Assembly: GCA_005878515.1 (NCBI GenBank)
Contig: VBLZ01000025.1
Span: forward strand, 1-5,713
Reading direction: 5' to 3'
Source: Methanobacteriota archaeon
Lineage (GTDB): Archaea > Thermoplasmatota > Thermoplasmata > RBG-16-68-12
Length of the DNA stretch: 5,713 nt
Below the pieces are notes generated by a model, which saw only the letters and a program-made list of their open reading frames with translations, was not told the origin of the DNA and ran no database searches. The translations under genes were made by a program, and so were the position numbers. Within the stretch, counting starts at the first letter, position 1, and every line of letters begins with the position of its first letter. Below, in pieces: positions 1 through 4,151 of this stretch.

Positions 1-493
1 CGTACCCTTCGACGCGACCGGTGAGATCGACGAACGGATCGACATACGAGAAGACGAGATCCCGGACCGAGCGGAAGACGGGTTTGCGTCCGTGGAGCCC
101 CGGATCCCGCGATCGCGCTACCGTGCCGTACTTAGAGCCGCGGCGGAACAGCAAGACGACGTGGTCGAGGTCGTCCTGCGATTCCATGTCCGCCAGGATG
201 GGAGGATATCCGTGCTGCTCGAGGATCGTCGCGGCGCACAGCGCACCTTCGAGGCAATGGACCTTGTTCGCCCGGACGACGCCGCGAAACGTGTGAAGGG
301 TCTCTCCATGCTCTTCGTGATTGTAAGGCAACGACTCGAGCCACCGCTGAATCTGTTCGGGCGTACTGGCGGCATCGATGATGGCTCGTTCTCGCGGGGT
401 GAACGCGGAGCGCGGCGGGGCGAGACTCGTGCGACGTTCGAGGGTTCCCGCCCCTCTTGTAGATTTCGTGCCCGTTCCGTTCCAGGTCGGCAC
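1..493 (-). CDS. Transglutaminase/cysteine-peptidase-like protein, C-terminus beyond the left edge
   Basis: This minus-strand reading frame stays open to the left edge, giving 164 codons plus one base. It was chosen over the other frames because its composition is protein-like and it shows a recognisable conserved block. Visible landmarks are HCLEGAL (Cys80), DLDHVVLLF (Asp110-His111), YGTVARSRDPGLHGRKPVF (residues 122-140) and SYVDPFVD (149-156). A Cys in an HCLE context, then DHV, then an Asp resembles the Cys-His-Asp arrangement of transglutaminase-like cysteine hydrolases; Asp130 is a possible third residue. From memory, similar proteins in bacteria and archaea are annotated only as transglutaminase-like, without a known substrate. 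No signal peptide or membrane segment is seen, so it is probably cytoplasmic. The start is the GTG at 493, eight bases after the permease stop. No good ribosome site precedes it and no in-frame ATG occurs before codon 103, so the start is uncertain. The spacing implies cotranscription with the nickel permease. Family assignment is moderately confident; function is unknown. Confidence 0.72.
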   Translation of the reverse strand, partial: MPTWNGTGTKSTRGAGTLERRTSLAPPRSAFTPRERAIIDAASTPEQIQRWLESLPYNHEEHGETLHTFRGVVRANKVHCLEGALCAATILEQHGYPPILADMESQDDLDHVVLLFRRGSKYGTVARSRDPGLHGRKPVFRSVRDLVFSYVDPFVDLTGRVEGY

Positions 494-501
494 GCTGCGG
501 C

Positions 502-1590
502 TCAGGTCCGCTCGCTCGCGGCGAATCGTTCGTCGAACCGCTTGTACTTCCAGTAGGCCACGGAGAACGCCCAGGCCGCGACGAAGAGGGCGATGATCGA
601 GAACCCGATCGTCTCGAAGTTCAGGTCCGCGAGGGCATCCCAGAAGGGTCCGGTCAGTCCCAATCGGCCGGCGACCAGAGTGAGGATCTCGATCCCTCCG
701 ATTCCGAACGCCACGACCACAGAGACGATCGTGAGCGTGAGGTTGTAGTACACCTTCCGGAGCGGGTTCACGAGCGCCCATCCGTACGCCGAACGCATGA
801 TCACGCCGTCCGTCGTGTCGACGAAGACCATCCCGCAGGTGAACATCAGCGGCAGGATGAGGATCATCCAGATCGGGACGGAAGAGGAGACGCCCACACC
901 CACGCTGATCGCGATTAGGGCGATTTCGGTCGCCGTGTCGAAGCCGAGCCCGAACAGGAACCCGATGGGCAACATGTGCCACGGTTTCCGCGTCACCCCG
1001 AACAGCGGGCGGAACAGTCGGTTCAGGACGCCTCGCTTGTTCAGCAGCTCCTCGAGTTCCGCCGCGTTGAGCTTCTGAGTCCCTGCCTTCAATTCGACGA
1101 AGACGCGGTAGATGCCGACGACGATTAGGACATTGACCAGGCCGATGATGATCAGGAAGGTGCCGGAGACCGCGAGTCCGATAATCTGGCCCGCGCTCTG
1201 GACCGCGGGAAGCTCGGCGACGATCGACCGCGTTGCGAAGACGAGCGCGAGGGTCAAGATGAAGACGACCGCGGAGTGCCCAAGGGAAAACCACATGCCC
1301 ACGGTGAACGGACGCTGTCCATCCTGGAGCAACTTGCGCGTCGTATTGTCGATGGCGACGATATGATCCGCATCCACCCCGTGCCGCAGGCCAAGCGCGT
1401 ATGCGAAGAGTCCGAGCCCTGCGAGGACGGGGGATAGCTGGCCAATGACGAAGGCCGCGACGAAGCCGAATACCGTCGCGCCGGAGATCAGCGCGTAAAG
1501 AATCCCGATCCGGACCCGTTCGCTTCGGGACACGGCGAACCCGGAGGCGTTCGCGTGGTCTGGGGAGGCGGCGGGAGTAGTATGACGCAC
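502..1590 (-). CDS. NiCoT-family nickel/cobalt permease (HoxN/NixA type)
   Basis: This is a high-affinity Ni2+/Co2+ uptake permease of the cytoplasmic membrane, 362 residues, in the usual size range for the family. The hallmark is RHGVDADHIVAIDNTTRKL (residues 69-87), the His-X4-Asp-His signature of NiCoT transmembrane segment II that is needed for metal transport. Other family motifs are FSLGHSAVV (101-109), LGFDTATEI (215-223) and FTCGMVFVDTTDG (250-262). About eight hydrophobic segments are visible, with a charged loop near residues 163-205. The start taken is GTG at 1590, which has no ribosome-binding site. The next in-frame start, GTG at 1533, would remove 19 polar residues and is a real alternative. 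nikR is divergent on the other side of a short region carrying a candidate operator, so nickel rather than cobalt is the likely substrate and repression by NikR is expected. That preference is inferred from context. A transglutaminase-like gene follows after eight bases. No nickel enzyme (urease, hydrogenase) lies in the window. Confidence 0.95.
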   Translation of the reverse strand: MRHTTPAASPDHANASGFAVSRSERVRIGILYALISGATVFGFVAAFVIGQLSPVLAGLGLFAYALGLRHGVDADHIVAIDNTTRKLLQDGQRPFTVGMWFSLGHSAVVFILTLALVFATRSIVAELPAVQSAGQIIGLAVSGTFLIIIGLVNVLIVVGIYRVFVELKAGTQKLNAAELEELLNKRGVLNRLFRPLFGVTRKPWHMLPIGFLFGLGFDTATEIALIAISVGVGVSSSVPIWMILILPLMFTCGMVFVDTTDGVIMRSAYGWALVNPLRKVYYNLTLTIVSVVVAFGIGGIEILTLVAGRLGLTGPFWDALADLNFETIGFSIIALFVAAWAFSVAYWKYKRFDERFAASERT

Positions 1591-1606
1591 GTTTCAGAAG
1601 TAACAC
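1580..1606. promoter_or_regulatory. Candidate NikR operator (27-bp imperfect inverted repeat)
   Basis: GTATGAC at 1580-1586 and GTAACAC at 1600-1606 are separated by 13 bases and form an inverted repeat matching at 5 of 7 positions. The left half contains the exact GTATGA half-site of the E. coli NikR operator. The right half resembles the GTGTTAC/GTAACAC type that I recall being reported for other NikR proteins. The site lies between nikR and the nickel permease and covers the permease GTG (1588-1590) and its likely transcript start. That position fits a repressor blocking initiation of a leaderless or nearly leaderless transcript. Binding is inferred, not shown. Confidence 0.45.
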
Positions 1607-1614
1607 TCATGGCG

Positions 1615-1629
1615 GATTAAGACTTTCCG
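1615..1629 (-). promoter_or_regulatory. Possible archaeal-type BRE/TATA promoter of the nickel permease
   Basis: On the minus strand this reads GGAAAG followed by TCTTAAT, an A+T-rich island in GC-rich DNA that resembles a BRE plus TATA element. Its centre is about 29 bases ahead of the permease GTG at 1590, which would place the transcript start within a few bases of that codon. This would explain the lack of a ribosome-binding site. The match is weak, and the reading assumes an archaeal host. Confidence 0.3.
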
Positions 1630-1687
1630 GGTTGACCGTCTCGCAGCGGACCGCGTCCTTCTTGTGGCCGCGGCGTCTTCCGGGGTC

Positions 1688-1692
1688 GAGGT
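1688..1692 (+). promoter_or_regulatory. Ribosome-binding site of nikR that fixes its start
   Basis: GAGGT lies five bases ahead of the ATG at 1698, a good Shine-Dalgarno match and spacing. It supports ATG 1698 over the upstream in-frame TTG at 1632, which would add 22 residues unlike any NikR N-terminus. Confidence 0.7.
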
Positions 1693-1697
1693 CGACT

Positions 1698-2105
1698 ATG
1701 CCCGTTGCTCGAATCGGGGTCTCTCTCGAAGGTCCACTCCTGAAAGCGTTCGACCGACTCGTGCGAGACGGGGGGTACCGGAGCCGTTCGGAGGCCTTGC
1801 GGAACCTGATCCGGACGTCGCTCGCCCGGCGGAAGGTCGAATCGGGCGGGCACGCGGTGGGCACGGTCACGTTCCTGTATCGCCATGACGTCGGCATGGT
1901 CACCCATCGCATCCTGCACGGCCAGCATGCGTTCCTCCGCTCGATCCGGGCGAGCGCGCATGCGCACCTCGGTGAGGAAACGTGTCTGGAAGTCGTGATC
2001 ATGGAGGGCAGCCCGCAGGAGATCGAGAAACTTACCGACCGCCTGAAGGCGGTCCGAGGCGTGTTGTTCGCGGAAGCCGTGACGACCTCGCCGGATCTCC
2101 CGTGA
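1698..2105 (+). CDS. nikR: Nickel-responsive transcriptional regulator NikR
   Basis: NikR is a tetrameric repressor that binds operators of nickel-uptake genes when loaded with Ni2+. This protein has 135 residues, close to the 133 of E. coli NikR. Residues 1-45 form the ribbon-helix-helix DNA-binding domain, with beta-strand VARIGVSL and the typical GYRSRSEALRNLIR helix region. The remainder is the ACT-like metal-binding domain. All four nickel ligands of the square-planar site are present with family spacing: His77, His88, His90 and Cys96, equivalent to E. coli His76, His87, His89 and Cys95. In the DNA-reading strand, Arg5 aligns with E. coli Arg3, but the two Thr positions are Gly7 and Ser9, so the operator may differ from the enterobacterial one. 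The ATG at 1698 is chosen because GAGGT precedes it and the protein then begins just ahead of the beta-strand. The gene is divergent from the nickel permease, its probable target, and converges on the next gene with a two-base gap. Confidence 0.95.
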   Translation: MPVARIGVSLEGPLLKAFDRLVRDGGYRSRSEALRNLIRTSLARRKVESGGHAVGTVTFLYRHDVGMVTHRILHGQHAFLRSIRASAHAHLGEETCLEVVIMEGSPQEIEKLTDRLKAVRGVLFAEAVTTSPDLP

Positions 2106-2107
2106 GG

Positions 2108-2722
2108 TCATCCGAGGATTTGCTTCGCCTCTCGAACCGTCATCGGTCGGCCGTAGATCCGGGATCCGGGTTGCTGACGATGCCCGCCCTCTCGGAGCGA
2201 GCCGGTGTCGATCGAGGCGAATCCAATCTCGTCGATGAGCTTCGCGACCGTCGCCTTCGCGGCGCCATCGTCTCCCGCGATGAAGACGACGAGCCGTTCC
2301 TCGTGTGCCGGGCGAGCGCCGCTCGCCAAGGTGTTCCAGCCCATCGTGTTGAAGGCTTTCACGAGGCGGGCGCCCGGCATCCGCTTCGCGACTTCTTCGC
2401 TCGACGTGCTCTCGCCGAGGCTCATGACGCCGCCGGTCGCGCTGTACGGATTCGTTGCGTCGATGACGATCTTCCCCGCGAATGACTCTCCCGGGGGAAG
2501 CGCGTCCACTTTCCGGTACGGGAGCGCCAGGAGGATCGCCTCGCCGAACTTGACGGCCTCGATCGTGGACATGGCCTTCGCGTTCGTACCGATCGATGAC
2601 ACCAACGAAGCCAACGTGGCGGGTCCGCGCGAATTGCTCACCGCGACTTGATGACCGGCGCGTGCGAACAGCTTGGCGGCCGTGCCTCCGATGTGTCCTG
2701 CTCCAACGATTCCGATTCGCAT
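2108..2722 (-). CDS. NADPH-dependent F420 reductase-like Rossmann oxidoreductase (COG2085)
   Basis: This 204-residue protein consists of a single dinucleotide-binding domain. The N-terminus MRIGIVGAGHIGG carries the GxGxxG fingerprint at residues 7-12. SNSRGP (29-34) follows the second strand; Ser-Arg there is the usual sign of NADP(H) rather than NAD(H) preference. DATNPY (88-93) and VKAFNTMGWN (121-130) are typical of the family shared with archaeal F420:NADPH oxidoreductase, and the tail GGHRQQPGSRIYGRPMT is typical of the COG2085 subgroup. Many members are annotated as F420 reductase without evidence of F420 use, so hydride transfer from NADPH to an unidentified acceptor is the safe statement. 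It is soluble, with no signal peptide. The ATG at 2722 is supported by a GGTGG-like ribosome site shortly upstream. The gene is divergent from the MFS transporter and convergent with nikR; neither neighbour suggests a substrate. Confidence 0.85.
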   Translation of the reverse strand: MRIGIVGAGHIGGTAAKLFARAGHQVAVSNSRGPATLASLVSSIGTNAKAMSTIEAVKFGEAILLALPYRKVDALPPGESFAGKIVIDATNPYSATGGVMSLGESTSSEEVAKRMPGARLVKAFNTMGWNTLASGARPAHEERLVVFIAGDDGAAKATVAKLIDEIGFASIDTGSLREGGHRQQPGSRIYGRPMTVREAKQILG

Positions 2723-2769
2723 TCGGCCACCATCCGTTGCGGGCTGCGAAGACGTTCCCGGGCTATGGA

Positions 2770-2809
2770 TTTTCGGATAGCGAATTAGATTTGCTTTGTC
2801 TACCGAAAA
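2770..2809. promoter_or_regulatory. Inverted repeat in the divergent promoter region of the oxidoreductase and MFS genes
   Basis: The left arm TTTTCGGATAG (2770-2780) pairs with the right arm CTACCGAAAA (2800-2809), allowing one bulged base, around a 19-base spacer. Inside lies a smaller imperfect inverted repeat, GCGAAT-TAG-ATTTGC (2780-2794). The arms read CCGAAAA outward in both directions, each followed by an A+T-rich stretch (CTAG to the right, TCCATAG to the left). They could therefore be paired BRE/TATA-like elements for the two divergent genes, or a two-arm operator. Leaders of roughly 20 bases would result on each side. The repeat is seen directly; its role is inferred. Confidence 0.4.
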
Positions 2810-2831
2810 CTAGAAGGCGCGGCCGCAGATG

Positions 2832-2850
2832 CCCGGGAACCCTCCGGGGA
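2832..2850 (+). promoter_or_regulatory. Possible hairpin covering the MFS ribosome-binding site
   Basis: CCCGG (2832-2836) can pair with CCGGG (2844-2848) across a seven-base loop. The only Shine-Dalgarno-like element before the MFS ATG is GGGGA at 2846-2850, nine bases upstream, and it overlaps the right arm. Pairing would partly hide it. In GC-rich DNA a five-base stem can arise by chance. Confidence 0.2.
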
Positions 2851-2859
2851 CGACCGAAT

Positions 2860-4089
2860 ATGGAGACGCCCGAGCCCAGCCCGTCCGCGCGCCGCAGCCG
2901 GTTCGGCTTCTCCGGGATCCCGCGCAAGGTCCGATGGATTGTCTTCTCAAACGCGTTCGGCGCGGTCGGTTTCGGCTACCTCACGGTCTTCATCACCGCG
3001 TACTTTCCGGAGGTCGGAGTATCGTCGCAGGTCGTCGGCCTCCTCCTCGGGGCGGTCGGCGTCTCGATGGTCGTGAGCGCGGCGCCCCTGGGGATCTACT
3101 CGGACCGACGCGGTCGCAAGGGCCTCTTGTTGATCGGGAGCGCGATCTTGCCGCCGTCGATCCTGGTGTTCGCTTTGACGACGGATGTGAAGTGGATGGT
3201 CCTCGCGGCCCTCGTCGCCGGCGTCGGCGAGGGCGCCTTCCTGTCCTCGTGGAATGCAATCATCGCCGACCAGACGACGGTCGAGCAACGGAACGCGGCG
3301 TTCGCCCTGTCGTTCGTCCTGAACAACGTCTTCTCCGGCGTCGGATTCGCGTTGCCCCTGTCGTTCCCGTTCATTCAGGCGCAAACCGGACTCGGCAGCC
3401 AAACGATTCACGTCGCTGCGCTCGTCATCACCGACGGCCTCGGATTCGTCATGCCGGTCGCCTTCTACTTCCTCCTGCGGGACTACCGAGAAACGATCCG
3501 GGGCCGCGAGGCACGTCCGAAAGGGATGGATTGGAAACCGCTCCTCAAGTTCTCGGGCATCAACGGCCTCATCGGCCTGGGCGCCGGCTTCTTCATCCCC
3601 CTCGTTCCAACGTGGCTCTTCCTGAAGTTCCAGGTGCCGGACACCTGGAGCGGCCCGCTCCTCGCCCTCGCGAACGTGACGATCGGCCTCGCGGCAACGG
3701 TCAGCGCCTCCCTCGCGAAGCGATACGGCCCCGTCCGGGCCATCGTCATGGCCCAGGGCCTCTCGACCGTCTTCATGTTCAGCCTTGCCTTCGTGACCAA
3801 CGCCTTCGCCGCAGCGGGTCTCTACCTCGTCCGCGCGGCCTTGATGAACATGTCCGCACCGATCGGTGATTCGTTCCTCATGGGGATTGTCGCGCCGGAA
3901 CAGCGCGGGCTCGCCAGCGCGGTGAACTCGATCATCTGGCGCCTGCCGAACAGCGTGACGACGATTCTCGGCGGGATCTTGATGGCCGGGGGCTATCTCG
4001 ACATCCCGATCTTCCTCGCGACCGCGTTCTACCTCGCTTCGATCTCATCGTTCTACATCGTCTTCCGGAACGTTCCGCCGAGTCGTTGA
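2860..4089 (+). CDS. Major facilitator superfamily transporter, substrate unknown
   Basis: This is a 409-residue integral membrane transporter with about twelve hydrophobic helices in two bundles of six, separated by a charged loop at residues 207-230 (RDYRETIRGREARPKG). The MFS motif A between helices 2 and 3 is clear: GIYSDRRGRKGLL (78-90). The equivalent in the second half is degenerate (SLAKRYGP, 284-291). VAPEQRGLASAVNS (344-357) ahead of helix 11 is also characteristic. ATG 2860 gives a short basic cytoplasmic N-terminus before helix 1 (about residue 26). Upstream in-frame starts would run into the divergent gene and add non-homologous sequence. Substrate cannot be read from the sequence: sugars, organic acids and drugs are all possible. 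The GH27 alpha-galactosidase gene begins 62 bases downstream on the same strand and both upstream regions share an element, so uptake of galactose or a related product is a reasonable but unproven idea. Confidence 0.9.
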   Translation: METPEPSPSARRSRFGFSGIPRKVRWIVFSNAFGAVGFGYLTVFITAYFPEVGVSSQVVGLLLGAVGVSMVVSAAPLGIYSDRRGRKGLLLIGSAILPPSILVFALTTDVKWMVLAALVAGVGEGAFLSSWNAIIADQTTVEQRNAAFALSFVLNNVFSGVGFALPLSFPFIQAQTGLGSQTIHVAALVITDGLGFVMPVAFYFLLRDYRETIRGREARPKGMDWKPLLKFSGINGLIGLGAGFFIPLVPTWLFLKFQVPDTWSGPLLALANVTIGLAATVSASLAKRYGPVRAIVMAQGLSTVFMFSLAFVTNAFAAAGLYLVRAALMNMSAPIGDSFLMGIVAPEQRGLASAVNSIIWRLPNSVTTILGGILMAGGYLDIPIFLATAFYLASISSFYIVFRNVPPSR

Positions 4090-4096
4090 CTGCGTA

Positions 4097-4117
4097 TCGA
4101 AATTGATTAGATTTCGA
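4097..4117. promoter_or_regulatory. Perfect inverted repeat between the MFS and GH27 genes (candidate operator)
   Basis: TCGAAAT and ATTTCGA form perfect seven-base arms around a seven-base spacer, TGATTAG. The repeat starts seven bases after the MFS stop codon and ends 34 bases before the GH27 ATG. It contains ATTAGATTT (4106-4114), also found ahead of the MFS gene at 2784-2792 inside a similar but imperfect repeat. The size and symmetry suit a dimeric repressor. A weak transcript-end hairpin for the MFS gene is an alternative, but the stem is A+T-rich and no T-run follows. Confidence 0.4.
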
Positions 4118-4130
4118 GAACCTTGATTAG
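4103..4130 (+). promoter_or_regulatory. Tandem TTGATTAG elements, possible GH27 promoter
   Basis: TTGATTAG occurs at 4103-4110 and 4123-4130, exactly 20 bases (about two helical turns) apart. The second copy is centred 26 bases ahead of the GH27 ATG at 4152, the distance expected of an archaeal TATA element for a leaderless transcript. The first copy follows CGAAA, which resembles a BRE, and would give a leader of about 20 bases. Either could be the promoter. The assignment assumes archaeal transcription signals. Confidence 0.3.
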
Positions 4131-4151
4131 TCCGGTCCGTTCTGGGCGGCA

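Noticed and set aside
92..556. Plus-strand open frame of 154 codons at the left end, and two short minus-strand frames within 118-375
   Set aside because: They are Arg-rich and lack domains. A third, edge-truncated minus-strand frame across the same bases gives the transglutaminase-like protein.
1580..1607. A full E. coli-type NikR site, GTATGA-N16-TCATAC
   Set aside because: Only the left half is present. After 16 bases the sequence reads AACACT, so the 13-base-spaced GTAACAC partner is preferred.
1632..1697. N-terminal extension of NikR from TTG at 1632
   Set aside because: It adds residues with no NikR counterpart and has no ribosome site, while GAGGT immediately precedes ATG 1698.
1617..2111. 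Minus-strand open frame of 164 codons across nikR
   Set aside because: It is antisense to nikR, which has all four nickel ligands and a ribosome site. The antisense product is Arg/Pro-rich with no domain.
2596..2859. N-terminal extension of the MFS protein from an upstream ATG
   Set aside because: It would overlap the divergent oxidoreductase gene by more than 120 bases and has no transporter-like sequence.
2829..3869. A 346-codon plus-strand frame overlapping the MFS gene
   Set aside because: Its product is an Arg/Pro-rich string typical of a shifted frame in GC-rich DNA. The overlapping frame encodes a clean 12-helix MFS protein.
4090..4151. Intrinsic terminator after the MFS gene
   Set aside because: The only stem is A+T-rich and lacks a following T-run, so an operator is the better reading.
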